Assembly: GCF_932526225.1 (NCBI RefSeq)
Contig: NC_064048.1
Coordinates: 3,673,597-3,737,596 of the forward strand
Origin: Nematostella vectensis
Taxonomy: Eukaryota; Cnidaria; Anthozoa; Actiniaria; Edwardsiidae
Reading direction: 5' to 3'
DNA length: 64,000 nucleotides
Part shown: positions 22,120 through 34,299 of the stretch, in pieces
Layout: each line of letters begins with the position of its first letter
Numbering within the stretch: position 1 is the stretch's first letter
Translations under genes and position numbers: made by a program
The notes under the pieces: generated by a model
Database searches by the model: none
Told to the model about the DNA's origin: nothing
Seen by the model: only the letters and a program-made list of their open reading frames with translations

Positions 22120-24561
22120 TCAAAAAGGACGTCTACAACGGTAGTAATTCCTTGCCGATTTTGTTTCTTTTCTGGGGGTTTGTACATAAGGTGAATTTGC
22201 CCCCTCTTCTAAAAGTTCCATTTTCTGACATTCTCTTTCAAGACGTCGACGGATCTCACGTTTGACTGGCATATCACTTTCACTGAGTATGCGCGCGAAC
22301 TTTTGGATGATGGCCGCTGAGCAGTTGGTGCGCTTTGCCTCTTTACCATAACATGAAATCCAGGAAGACACGTCATTACATATCTGAGAAAAAATTTTTT
22401 GCTGTCTCATAGAGAAAAAAAAGGAATTATTAGAAAAGAAAAACAAGCAAAGCCTCAAAAATTTTAAAAAGCTTTATTTGATAGCATGTAAGAATATTAA
22501 ATGGGTGATATTTTTTGGCTTTTTTGTTGTCCTAAGAATATGCAAGTCGATGATTTCCAAGTAAACTTACAGGAATTTGTGTTAAATACGTTCTTTGTTG
22601 TTGTTGTATATTGGTCTGTTATCTTGAAACGTGATATTCGTTTTTTTAATGGTCAAAAGAGCCTGGGGCGAGCGTTCTCAAAATCGCGGCGGCCAGCAAA
22701 AATGTAATAAACACAGGTTGACGTGGAAATTCTCAATGCAAAAAGTTCTAGTGCGATTTAGTTCATCCCTAGCTACATGGCTTGGACAAATAGCTTGATG
22801 ATCCGATCACTGTAACAGAAGATACGAGTTGTGATTGACAGGATGGTTGGGCATTCGGGAAACTGTATCGAATCTCCTTAAGAGGCCGTCAGAAAATATA
22901 TAAAATATTGTTCAAATATTCCTAATCGATACTTACTGGTAATGTCGATAATGCTGCTTTTTCTGTGGTTGGGATCTGATAATAAAAATATTTTGATTCC
23001 AGGCAAAGGGTGATTCCAAAAAGATATTGGATGTCTGGCTTCGTCCCTAGAAATAGCATGTTTCGTGTTTTCTTTTTCGGTTTCCCCTACGGTGCAAATG
23101 CAGAATTCATTTTTTTTAAAAAGCTCCCTCTCCCCCTCAACCGCCCCCTAATCCACTCCCACTATCTCTGCAGCCAAAACTGGGTCTTTTTTACCTCCCC
23201 CTCCCCCCCCTCCCCCCTGTTAAAGTCTGTCTTAACCTTCACCCGACTTCTCAGTGATCTCCAGAATATCGGCATAGTCTATGTTACAGAAGTTGATCTT
23301 GTTGTTGAAGATTGCTTGCTGGGTGAAGAAGTTTCTCATGGAATCGAGGCGAGAGCCTCGTTCATCCGGGTGCTTGGACAAGCAGTCTATAAATATCTAA
23401 ATTATCCAATAAGGATTTTAGAATTAGCACTTTTTGAAGCCTAATCTCAGGCTTCCTTATTGTGTTTCCTGTGCTCGGAGGTCAACCATGAGGAATCGCG
23501 GAGGATGGGACGAGCCCATGGTTTCCCGTGATGTTAAGCGTCCACCGGAAACCCAATCACAGGAAACCTGATGAAAATGCCTTGGATGATTTATTTGTAT
23601 AAGGTATCAGGTGGTTTCCCCGAGAAACCAGTTCGCCGACGACAACAGTGGTTGTTTCGCCGACAACCATGTTTGTTTCGTCGACACGCTTTTTTTCGTC
23701 AAAATAAGAGTCGCTACTTTTTGAAATGCAAAAGACTATACCAGTATAAACTGCAGTGAAAGCCTGGTTACTATCGCCACCATCACCATTGCCTGCGCCA
23801 TTATCAGGATCAGAACCACCGCCTTCGCTATCATAGACATTATCACATTCACAAAAATCATCTTCATCATCGCGTCGTCATCACCTAATTATCGTCAGCA
23901 GAAGCATCATCGTGTAGTTCAAGAAAATATACACCCCCATTGAGGGGATTGGAAATTCCGGGGGGGGGGAGGGGTTCAAACGCACTGGAATTTCCAGAGG
24001 GGAGGGGGGTTATCCCCTCAATGGGGTGGATATGGATATTTTCTGGAAATACACATTCCATTTATAAAGCTCTAGCAAAGCAGTAACTTACAAAGAATAA
24101 TCTGGATCTCATCGTGGGTTTCATTTCTATTTGATCGTGTTATTCATAGCGGTTTGATGTTGATTTGAGTTTTGATACAAAAGACAACCGGTAGTTTATA
24201 GCAGGGAAGAAAATTTACCTGTTTATAGCAACAATATTTATGATTGATGGTGTTGGTGATGAAAATGGTGATGATTGTGACGATAAGTTGTTGTTTATAA
24301 TGATGACACACACCTTTATGTTGAGGTTGGTATTGGCGGAGGTGATTGTGACGCTGATGATGATGATGATGATAATGGTGTTTGGTGTGTGGTGGTGGTG
24401 CGTTATTTTACCTGAAGCCTCATACAGGTGCCAGTCTCTGCATTGTAATTTGCCAAGACCATTTTATACTTCTCGATACACCGCCTGGGGAGATCTAAAT
24501 TATCGGCTGCTTCAAGAGTGCAGAAAAATACCGCTGGCACTAAAACCAAAAGCGTCCGCAT
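22120..24561 (-). CDS. Secreted cysteine-rich protein, minus-strand paralog (partial model)
   Basis: Minus-strand exons recognised: 24561-24412 (50 codons: signal peptide MRTLLVLVPAVFF, then LPRRC..KY..GTC.RLQ), 23396-23243 (phases 0 and 1; contains DCLSKHPDERG and NFC), 22975-22937 (phases 1 and 1), and a last exon within 22385-22120 carrying IC..W..CY..E..R.NC..A.I. These match the plus-strand gene at 40.1-45.6 kb exon by exon, with the same boundaries and phases for the first three. The part of the last exon matching the paralog's residues 122-148, with two cysteines, was not found: it is a separate missed exon, a lost segment or decay. The C-terminal tail is longer and basic (RNYYRCRRPF). 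Expected to be an extracellular disulfide-rich protein of unknown function. Confidence 0.5.
23464..23568. mobile_element. MITE-like element, GTTTCCTGTG family, copy 1
   Basis: It begins GTTTCCTGTGCTCGGAGGTC and ends with the inverted CACAGGAAAC. A related element at 53,057-53,180 begins GTTTCCTGTGCTTGAAGATG and continues with the same AACC(A/G)TGAG block. It lies in the first intron of the minus-strand cysteine-rich gene. Confidence 0.5.
23921..24043. mobile_element. Foldback element with CCCCATTGAGGGGAT arms
   Basis: The left arm GAAAATATACACCCCCATTG continues into AGGGGAT; the right arm ends ATCCCCTCAATGGGG followed by a degenerate TATTTTC. The core also folds (GGAAATTCC against GGAATTTCC). 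It lies in an intron of the minus-strand cysteine-rich gene. Confidence 0.55.
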
Positions 24562-26850
24562 GCTGGGGTAACTGAAATAAAATACCAAGCAAACAAACCG
24601 AATAAGTGTGTTTTTAGTTTTGTAAGATATTCTATCAAAGAATATAAAACAAAATCGGTATACCAGGTGATTTTTCGAAGCTGCGAAACAAGATGCACAT
24701 TAAACTGTAGAGCTCTGCTGTCATGGATATTAGGGGTGGTATATTCCTAGTTTAATACAATGTGCAGAAAGTAAACAAATGCTGATTCTGCCTTAAGCAA
24801 TGCCTCCATCTAAAGCATAGCACAAATATTGGGGACTGTGTATCCCTCGCAAAAACCCAGCTAACCAGCCTGTTATTGTGGGACGTTAAAGAACCACTTA
24901 AGAAGACATAGTCCATCTCCAGTGTCTGTACTTGGCCGCATAACCAAAAGGGGCATTAACATACTAACTCTCTCTCATCCATGTAAACGGCGTTGCAGCA
25001 TAGTGCGCCTTATATAGCAGTCCGTATAAGACCTCATGTAATGTAAATCCAGAGAAATTCAGCCTACAATTCAGTCTGCAATTCTGGATAAAGTCGGCCC
25101 AGCTTCATTTCCTTTCCTTCCTTTATAAATCGACAGAGGTATAAACAAACTCTGTATACCAGGAGCGCGCCTAGCCAGATATTTGAAATATTGTCGTGGG
25201 GCTGGAGGATGTATAACCGGCCCAACAAGCGGGGGTTGCCGAGCTTTAGTTGCGTGAAAAACAGCGAGCGCTACTGGAATCACGGCTGGCCCAGTATGTA
25301 AGCGTGTGTATGTATGGGGCCTCTTACCTCTGCTGAAACGGCTTCGATTCCCGGTCTAGACATGGATAAGTACCTTTCCGTTTCTGCTCGGCCCTGAATT
25401 TTACTTGTTGAAAGTTACTTAGTAGAAGCTTGTGCTCCTCAGTTTCAGGATGGGCTATTCTTAGTGCGTATAGGGATTTTAAATGTAAGAGCGTCTAGGA
25501 TATTGGTTCCTCTAAAACACATTATTTTAGCTTTTCTGGGGCGCTTTTGGAGAGCCTGTATCGCAGACTAGAGGAAGTAGAGGAAAGGTTCGGTGCTGTA
25601 TGTGTTGGCATATACAAATAGATAAAGGAGGAGGGGGGAGGTGGAAGAAAACGAGGGCGTTGGGAAGTAGAGAGGGGGTTGGTCATTACAATTAGAATGA
25701 AGAAAAGGAATTGGAGAGGGGTGGGGTGGGGGACAATAGGCGAGCAATGAAGAATCAGAAATAATTATATGGCTACCAGTACATGGTGATAAAGGGGAAA
25801 AATCAAATTAGTGTTTTAAAAACATTTAAAAAAATAACCGTAACAAATAATCGTGTTTGTGGATTAAGAGGAGAAAATATTTATGAAACCTTAAAAGGGC
25901 TGTTTCCATTTTTAGAGCATTTAGATTCATAAAAAAGAAAAACTACTAGTTTACTGCAATTAGAACCCCAATCCTACCTCTTTTAAAGCTAAGATCGACT
26001 TGCCTTACTCGACTGTTGATCCTGCCACTGACCATAGACACCGAGCAGTTAGGCTTTATGAAAAAGATGTACGCCTCCCCACCCCCCTCCGCCACTAATG
26101 TGTAGTAGAATATGTATTGTCCGTGTGATTGGTGATTTGGTTGCTTAGTGAAAAAAGTGGAATATAAGGCAACAAGAAAAAATACATTAAAGGAAATTAG
26201 TAACAAATACATTAAAAGGAATATGGTGGGAAAAAAAATCGTTTTTCTTTTCCATGGCGCCTGTGCTAAGTACTAAGGCTTCTCGATGCTCGCCCGTGGA
26301 AATCGTTTTATATTTCATTTACAATAATGTTTGATTTAGATGTATTCAAGGTCAGATTTCGGATTCTGTTAACGCACGAGCGACCTTAAACTTAAACTTA
26401 CAAAAACGAATCCGGAACGAATCCAAAAAAGAGTTGAAACTCTCTTACAAACATGCTATGTGCTATGCACCTGTATTTCTTAACCTATTAAGTTAGTATA
26501 AATATAGCTTGTAATTTAGAGAATATTCACTACTACACTTCGCTTCACTCTCTGTACTCTACTCTGCACTCGATCTGAAATATATCAAGTTGCGACGAAA
26601 GTCTCTTGCCTCCATTCTGAGCTAGAATCCTTCCTCGACAGTATAATGCGATTGCGACCGATCTTTTCGATTCTTGAATTGAAGCTTTGAATTTGGAATC
26701 GAGCGATGTATACTCTATAAGTGTTCGTGAATACCCGAACCTCCACCGAGGCTATACGCGTATTTAGGCTTTATCGAATAAAAATAAGGAGGAGTTGAAT
26801 TAGAAACTCCCATTTTTTTAACACCTGCAAAGTTATGTCTAAAGTTGTGA
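24562..26850. other. Non-coding interval with a SINE-like remnant
   Basis: Contains a possible SINE remnant (24,830-25,450) and G-rich patches at about 25,630-25,735. The open frames here are short and unsupported. A pyrimidine-rich segment near 26,530-26,640 shows no recognisable exon. Confidence 0.45.
24830..25450. mobile_element. Possible tRNA-derived SINE remnant
   Basis: Near 25,341 the string GCTTCGATTCCCGGTC resembles a tRNA B box and T-arm. About 450 bp away lies GTGGGACGTTAAAGAACCAC, a motif I associate with dispersed invertebrate repeats. No convincing A box or full cloverleaf is present, so this is not a functional tRNA. Confidence 0.3.
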
Positions 26851-27290
26851 TGTTAGTGTAAGACAGGGTTGACGAGTTTACAACTCAACTCGTGTTTCCG
26901 TTTATTATTCAGAATTCACCGATTAAGTATCTTAGCTCCTGAAATCATGGCCGCCATCTTGTTTTATATATCGCGGAAGAGGTAAATCAAGATGAATTTT
27001 CTGACGCTAAAATCACTAAGTAAACATGCGGGGTGGCTTTCATTGGGTACCCCTTGCTAGCAGACCTATAATCATTCTTCTATGTACTCATAATTTTACC
27101 TATAGCTATGCAATGTGAAAAAGGTGTAAAAGACAATTAGGGTTTTTAATATTGCCCTTCTCCAAAAATTAAACTTTAATTGTGGTCAAGTTGCTGCTAA
27201 CAGATATAGAAAGACATCTGGAACGTGTTTATGACGTGTTTCTTAGTACCCTAAATAGTTGAAGCATACTATTTGATGGCCTTCATATGG
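26851..27290. repeat. Segmental repeat unit A (left copy)
   Basis: Shares long blocks in the same order with 32,897-33,506: GACGA(G/C)TTTACA(A/G)CTCAACTCG, ATCATGGCCGCCAT, GCGGAAGAGGTAAATCAAGA, the CAATTAGGGTTTTTAATATTGC block and TAGTTGAAGCATACTATTTG. With the unit-B array it forms an A-B...A'-B' tandem structure. Confidence 0.75.
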
Positions 27291-27365
27291 GACAATTAAT
27301 TCTGGTGCACTATTCCTGTCAACATAATGTTTCATTAAGCTAATGACTTATTTTCTCTCGTTTAG

Positions 27366-27409
27366 AAGAGACCATCACGGCAGACCGCATCGTCCATAAT
27401 AAACATAAC
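27366..27409 (+). other. Exon-like 44-nt module (first of seven)
   Basis: A pyrimidine-rich tract ending TTTAG precedes 44 nt (AAGAGACCATCACGGCAGAC at its start) that end in AAC|GTAAGT, a consensus donor. Two of the three frames are open through it. The module recurs in every unit of the array and, with changes and a GC donor (GCAAGT), in the diverged unit at about 33,596-33,632. It could be a real small exon of a transcript running through the array or a chance feature carried along. Confidence 0.35.
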
Positions 27410-27920
27410 GTAAGTGTGTTATTTCAATTTCTGATTCTGATATTTTTCCTCCTCCCCCTCAAAATCGAACACATAGTTTTTTGACACTATTTAACTTGTG
27501 GCAGACAGACAAAACAAGACAAGAAAGACACATTTTATTTCTTCTCGATGAAAAAAAAAAAAATAAAGACCGCGTTGATTCTGGTTCCTATACCGAAATT
27601 TTGTTTTTTTTTAGACATTTTCTGTTCAAGCGAAAAATACCGAAAAATCGCTAATTATATTCGAAAAATACATTTTCCCCTCTCAAGCCAAAAATATTTA
27701 TCCGATTCGTTTCAAACTTTCCCAGAATACTAAGGTCATCAAGGGCTGAGACGGTCACTCTTAATACACTTGAGTGGTTCCTAAACCTCTTGGTTCCTAG
27801 TTTGTTCCTACTCAGTTACTAATCAGTTCCTAATGATAAGGGGGGGGGGGGGGGGGGGAGGCAAATTTTCAATAACAAAAAATCGAAATTATTTAAAAAA
27901 AAAAAAAAATAAAATCCAAG

Positions 27921-28041
27921 TCCAGCCTGGGCTGAATAGAACTGAACCCGGGATGGATTTAAGGCATATAATAGGTAAGCAGGTACTCGGGCTGTAGCTT
28001 CAGCCCGGGTTATTGTTAATGAAAACTCAGCCCGGGCTGGA
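27921..28041. mobile_element. 121-bp foldback in each unit B (first copy)
   Basis: The ends TCCAGCCTGGGCTGA and TCAGCCCGGGCTGGA are inverted copies with one mismatch, and an inner GGGCTGTAGCTTCAGCCC hairpin is present. The element is repeated in all seven units, so it inserted before the amplification. Confidence 0.6.
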
Positions 28042-31000
28042 ATTCATCATGTAATCCGCCCCTAAGTTGGCTAATGTGGTGATGTTAGTGCGACAATTAA
28101 TTCTGGTGCACTATTCCTGTCAACATAATATTTCATTAAGCTAATGACTTATTTTCTCTCGTTTTGAAGAGACCATCACGGCAGACCGCATCGTCCATAA
28201 TAAACATAACGTAAGTGTGTTATTTCAATTTCTGATTCTGATATTTTTCCTCCTCCCCCTCAAAATCGAACACATAGTTTTTTGACACTATTTAACTTGT
28301 GGCAGACAGACAAAACAAGACAAGAAAGACACATTTTATTTCTTCTCGATGAAAAAAAAAATAAATAAAGACCGCGTTGATCCTGGTTCCTATACCGAAA
28401 TTTTGTTTTTTTTTTAGACATTTTCTGTTCAAGTCGAAAAATACCAAAAAATCGCTAATTATATTCGAAAAATACATTTTCCCCTCTCAAGCCAAAAATA
28501 TTTATCCGATTCGTTTCAAACTTTCCCAGAATACTAAGGTCATCAAGGGCTGAGACGGTCACTCTTAATACACTTGAGTGGTTCCTAAACCTCTTGGTTC
28601 CTAGTTTGTTCCTACTCAGTTACTAATCAGTTCCTAATGATAAGGGGGGGGGGGGGGGAAGGCAAATTTTCAATAACAAAAAATCGAAATTATTTTCAAA
28701 AAAAAACAAACAATAAAATCCAAGTCCAGCCTGGGCTGAATAGAACTGAACCCGGGATGGATTTAAGGCATATAATAGGTAAGCAGGTACTCGGGCTGTA
28801 GCTTCAGCCCGGGTTATTGTTAATGAAAACTCAGCCCGGGCTGGAATTCATCATGTAATCGGCCCCTACGTTGGCTAATGTGGTGATGTTAGTGGGACAA
28901 TTAATTCTGGTGCACTATTCCTGTCAACATAATATTTCATTAAGCTAATGACTTATTTTCTCTCGTTTTGAAGAGACCATCACGGCAGACCGCATCGTCC
29001 ATAATAAACATAACGTAAGTGTGTTATTTCAATTTCTGATTCTGATATTTTTCCTCCTCCCCCTCAAAATCGAACACATAGTTTTTTGACACTATTGAAC
29101 TTGTGGCAGACAGACAAAACAAGACAAGAAAGACACATTTTATTTCTTCTCGATGAAAAAAAAAATAAATAAAGACCGCGTTGATCCTGGTTCCTATACC
29201 GAAATTTTGTTTTTTTTTAGACATTTTCTGTTCAAGTCGAAAAATACCGAAAAATCGCTAATTATATTCGAAAAATACATTTTCCCCTCTCAAGCCAAAA
29301 ATATTTATCCGATTCGTTTCAAACTTTCCCAGAATACTAAGGTCATCAAGGGCTGAGACGGTCACTCTTAATACACTTGAGTGGTTCCTAAACCTCTTGG
29401 TTCCTAGTTTGTTCCTACTCAGTTACTAATCAGTTCCTAATGATAAGGGGGGGGGGGAGGCAAATTTTCAATAACAAAAAATCGAAATTATTTAAAAAAA
29501 AAAACAAACAATAAAATCCAAGTCCAGCCTGGGCTGAATAGAACTGAACCCGGGATGGATTTAAGGCATATAATAGGTAAGCAGGTACTCGGGCTGTAGC
29601 TTCAGCCCGGGTTATTGTTAATGAAAACTCAGCCCGGGCTGGAATTCATCATGTAATCGGCCCCTAAGTTGGCTAATGTGGTGATGTTAGTGGGACAATT
29701 AATTCTGGTGCACTATTCCTGTCAACATAATATTTCATTAAGCTAATGACTTATTTTCTCTCGTTTAGAAGAGACCATCACGGCAGACCGCATCGTCCAT
29801 AATAAACATAACGTAAGTGTGTTATTTCAATTTCTGATTCTGATATTTTTCCTCCTCCCCCTCAAAATCGAACACATAGTTTTTTGACACTATTTAACTT
29901 GTGGCAGACAGACAAAACAAGACAAGAAAGACACATTTTATTTCTTCTCGATGAAAAAAAAAATAAATAAAGACCGCGTTGATCCTGGTTCCTATACCGA
30001 AATTTTTTTTTTTAGACATTTTCTGTTCAAGTCGAAAAATACCGAAAAATCGCTAATTATATTCGAAAAATACATTTTCCCCTCTCAAGCCAAAAATATT
30101 TATCCGATTCGTTTCAAACTTTCCCAGAATACTAAGGTCATCAAGGGCTGAGACGGTCACTCTTAATACACTTGAGTGGTTCCTAAACCTCTTGGTTCCT
30201 AGTTTGTTCCTACTCAGTTACTAATCAGTTCCTAATGATAAGGGGGGGGAGGCAAATTTTCAATAACAAAAAATCGAAATTATTTAAAAAAAAAAACAAA
30301 CAATAAAATCCAAGTCCAGCCTGGGCTGAATAGAACTGAACCCGGGATGGATTTAAGGCATATAATAGGTAAGCAGGTACTCGGGCTGTAGCTTCAGCCC
30401 GGGTTATTGTTAATGAAAACTCAGCCCGGGCTGGAATTCATCATGTAATCGGCCCCTAAGTTGGCTAATGTGGTGATGTTAGTGCGACAATTAATTCTGG
30501 TGCACTATTCCTGTCAACATAATATTTCATTAAGCTAATGACTTATTTTCTCTCGTTTAGAAGAGACCATCACGGCAGACCGCATCGTCCATAATAAACA
30601 TAACGTAAGTGTGTTATTTCAATTTCTGATTCTGATATTTTTCCTCCTCCCCCTCAAAATCGAACACATAGTTTTTTGACACTATTGAACTTGTGGCAGA
30701 CAGACAAAACAAGACAAGAAAGACACATTTTATTTCTTCTCGATGAAAAAAAAAATAGATAAAGACCGCGTTGATCCTGGTTCCTATACCGAAATTTTTT
30801 TTTTTTTTTTAGACATTTTCTGTTCAAGTCGAAAAATACCGAAAAATCGCTAATTATATTCGAAAAATACATTTTCCCCTCTCAAGCCAAAAATATTTAT
30901 CCGATTCGTTTCAAACTTTCCCAGAATACTAAGGTCATCAAGGGCTGAGACGGTCACTCTTAATACACTTGAGTGGTTCCTAAACCTCTTGGTTCCTAGT

Positions 31001-32896
31001 TTGTTCCTACTCAGTTACTAATCAGTTCCTAATGATAAGGGGGGGGGGGGAAGGCAAATTTTCAATAACAAAAAATCGAAATTATTTAAAAAAAACAAAC
31101 AAACAATAAAATCCAAGTCCAGCCTGGGCTGAATAGAACTGAACCCGGGATGGATTTAAGGCATATAATAGGTAAGCAGGTACTCGGGCTGTAGCTTCAG
31201 CCCGGGTTATTGTTAATGAAAACTCAGCCCGGGCTGGAATTCATCATGTAATCGGCCCCTAAGTTGGCTAATGTGGTGATGTTAGTGCGACAATTAATTC
31301 TGGTGCACTATTCCTGTCAACATAATATTTCATTAAGCTAATGACTTATTTTCTCTCGTTTAGAAGAGACCATCACGGCAGACCGCATCGTCCATAATAA
31401 ACATAACGTAAGTGTGTTATTTCAATTTCTGATTCTGATATTTTTCCTCCTCCCCCTCAAAATCGAACACATAGTTTTTTGACACTATTGAACTTGTTGC
31501 AGACAGACAAAACAAGACAAGAAAGACACATTTTATTTCTTCTCGATGAAAAAAAAAATAAATAAAGACCGCGTTGATCCTGGTTCCTATACCGAAATTT
31601 TGTTTTTTTTTTTAGACATTTTCTGTTCAAGTCGAAAAATACCGAAAAATCGCTAATTATATTCGAAAAATACATTTTCCCCTCTCAAGCCAAAAATATT
31701 TATCCGATTCGTTTCAAACTTTCCCAGAATACTAAGGTCATCAAGGGCTGAGACGGTCACTCTTAATACACTTGAGTGGTTCCTAAACCTCTTGGTTCCT
31801 AGTTTGTTCCTACTCAGTTACTAATCAGTTCCTAATGATAAGGGGGGGGGGGGGGAGGCAAATTTTCAATAACAAAAAATCGAAATTATTTAAAAAAAAA
31901 ACAAACAATAAAATCCAAGTCCAGCCTGGGCTGAATAGAACTGAACCCGGGATGGATTTAAGGCATATAATAGGTAAGCAGGTACTCGGGCTGTAGCTTC
32001 AGCCCGGGTTATTGTTAATGAAAACTCAGCCCGGGCTGGAATTCATCATGTAATCGGCCCCTAAGTTGGCTAATGTGGTGATGTTAGTGGGACAATTAAT
32101 TCTGGTGCACTATTCCTGTCAACATAATATTTCATTAAGCTAATGACTTATTTTCTCTCGTTTAGAAGAGACCATCACGGCAGACCGCATCGTCCATAAT
32201 AAACATAACGTAAGTGTGTTATTTCAATTTCTGATTCTGATATTTTTCCTCCTCCCCCTCAAAATCGAACACATAGTTTTTTGACACTATTTAACTTGTG
32301 GCAGACAGACAAAACAAGACAAGAAAGACACATTTTATTTCTTCTCGATGAAAAAAAAAATAAATAAAGACCGCGTTGATCCTGGTTCCTATACCGAAAT
32401 TTTGTTTTTTTTTTAGACATTTTCTGTTCAAGTCGAAAAATACCGAAAAATCGCTAATTATATTCGAAAAATACATTTTCCCCTCTCAAGCCAAAAATAT
32501 TTATCCGATTCGTTTCAAACTTTCCCAGAATACTAAGGTCATCAAGGGCTGACAGCTGAGACGGTCACTCTTAATACACTTGAGTGGTTCCTAAACCTCT
32601 TGGTTCCTAGTTTGTTCCTACTCAGTTACTAATCAGTTCCTAATGATAAGGGGGGGGAGGCAAATTTTCAATAACAAAAAATCGAAATTATTTAAAAAAA
32701 AAAAAAAAAACAATAAAATCCAAGTCCAGCCTGGGCTGAATAGAACTGAACCCGGGATGGATTTAAGGCATATAATAGGTAAGCAGGTACTCGGGCTGTA
32801 GCTTCAGCCCGGGTTATTGTTAATGAAAACTCAGCCCGGGCTGGAATTCATCATGTAATCGGCCCCTAAGTTGGCTAATGTGGTGATGTTAGTGGG

Positions 32897-33640
32897 AGAC
32901 ATGGTTGACGACTTTACAGCTCAACTCGTCTTTACGTTTATTAGCTCCTGGAATCATGGCCGCCATTTTATCTAAATTCGCGGAAGAGGTAAATCAAGAT
33001 GAATTTTCTGACGTTAAAATCACTAAATAAACGTGCGGGGTAGCTTTCATTGTGGTGCCCCAATGAATATGTCAGCTAAATTTCTTTTTATGACGAAAAA
33101 TAACCATTCAAAACAGCTTTCCTGTCTACAACGCCAGCAGCAATGAGCAATTAATGCCAACAAATTGACCAGGAAATGTTAATTAGCTATTCTAAAACTG
33201 TACAATGCATAAAACTTTATCTTAAAAACTATATTCCGATGCTAAAATCAGCTAACCAAAAACCATTTGTCTATGCACTTCTAATTACTTATAGCTATAG
33301 AATACGTGACAAAGGTGTCAAAGACAATTAGGGTTTTTAATATTGCACTTCTCTAAAAATAAAACTTTAATTGTGGTCTAGTTGCTGCTAACAGAGATGA
33401 AAAGACATCTGGAACATGTATTTGAAATTACATATCATTCATGTTTTTATTGGCTCGTTTCTTAGTACCCAAAATAGTTGAAGCATACTATTTGATGGCC
33501 TTTATATGGGACAATTAATTCTGGTGCACTATTCCTGTCAACATAATGTTTCATTAAGCTCGTTCAATTACATGACTTTTGTCCTCTCGCTTCGAAGAAA
33601 CCAAGGCGGAAGCATCGTCCACGAGAAACATAAGGCAAGT
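32897..33640. repeat. Segmental repeat A' and diverged unit B'
   Basis: 32,897-33,506 matches unit A. From 33,507 (GACAATTAATTCTGGTGCAC) a diverged partial unit B follows to at least 33,640 and fades by about 33,760. In A' the ATG at 32,956 opens 24 codons (MAAILSKFAEEVNQDEFSDV and four more), whereas A has a two-base length difference that breaks the frame. This may be a relic first exon. Confidence 0.65.
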
Positions 33641-34299
33641 GTGTTATTTCAATTTTTGATTCTGATATTTTTTTCTCCCCCCGCCCTCAAAATTGTACAC
33701 ATTCACTATCATACAAATCACATTTAAATTTTGACAGACAGACAAAACAAGACACATTACATTTAATGTTGGGTAATTGGAATTGCTTCTTTTGAAATTT
33801 TCTTCAACTGAATTTGGATTTAGGGATCTATTTTTAGCCATAATATTTTTGAATATTGAATCGCGAAGAAAAAGGAAGGGTTATTTTTTATTAGCTTTAG
33901 TATTTAATTTTTTTTTCAATTTTTTTATGTGCACATCAAGCCATCTTGTTGTCTTGTATTCTTTATTAAAAGGGTTAAAAAAAATCGAAATAAGAAAATC
34001 AAACAGAGAACCGCTCGTTTCCCTGGAGACAGGGAGTGATTGTTTTCGCTGTTCAAACTCATACTAACAGGTAGATATGAGATGTCAATCGAAAGGAAAT
34101 GTAATCTTCCCCTCTTAACACCAAAAAGCCATGATTTTTTGGCCTACCTGTTGAATCCTGTTAAAAAAACTGAAATGTTTGATAATATTTGAAATGTATC
34201 AGGCTCTTGGTCTCCCTGTGGTGTGGTACTCCACTGCTAGATATAGATAAAAATAATATGAATCTGACTAAAGAATTTTGATACAGGATAAAAGCAGGC
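33641..34299. other. AT-rich interval before the 41-bp minisatellite
   Basis: No gene seen. At about 34,208-34,235 there is a single degenerate minisatellite unit (TTGGTCTCCCTGTGGTGTGG), separated from the main array by about 65 bp. Confidence 0.5.

Larger units (their letters stand above)
27291..32896 (+). repeat. Seven-copy ~800-bp tandem array (unit B)
   Basis: Units begin (GACAATTAATTCTGGTGCAC) at 27291, 28092, 28896, 29694, 30486, 31289 and 32091, giving periods of about 792-806 bp. Copies differ almost only in homopolymer length (a G run, an A run, a T run) and a few substitutions; the last copy has a 7-bp insertion near 32,550. Each unit carries a T-rich tract ending in AG (TCGTTTAG or TCGTTTTGAAG), a 44-bp segment, GTAAGT, then the G run, and a 121-bp foldback. 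The short open frames repeated across the units are by-products. The near-identity points to very recent expansion or strong homogenisation, if the assembly is correct. Confidence 0.9.

Noticed and set aside
23010..23444. 144-codon plus-strand gene
   Set aside because: It is the antisense shadow of exon 2 of the minus-strand cysteine-rich gene, whose frame, phases and paralog match are much better supported.
25320..25400. Functional tRNA gene
   Set aside because: Only a B-box/T-arm-like string is present; no acceptor stem, D-arm or anticodon arm can be folded around it.
27548..32476. Repeated 60-73 codon frames in the 800-bp array
   Set aside because: They cross poly-A/poly-T runs whose lengths change the frame between copies, so the peptides are not conserved.
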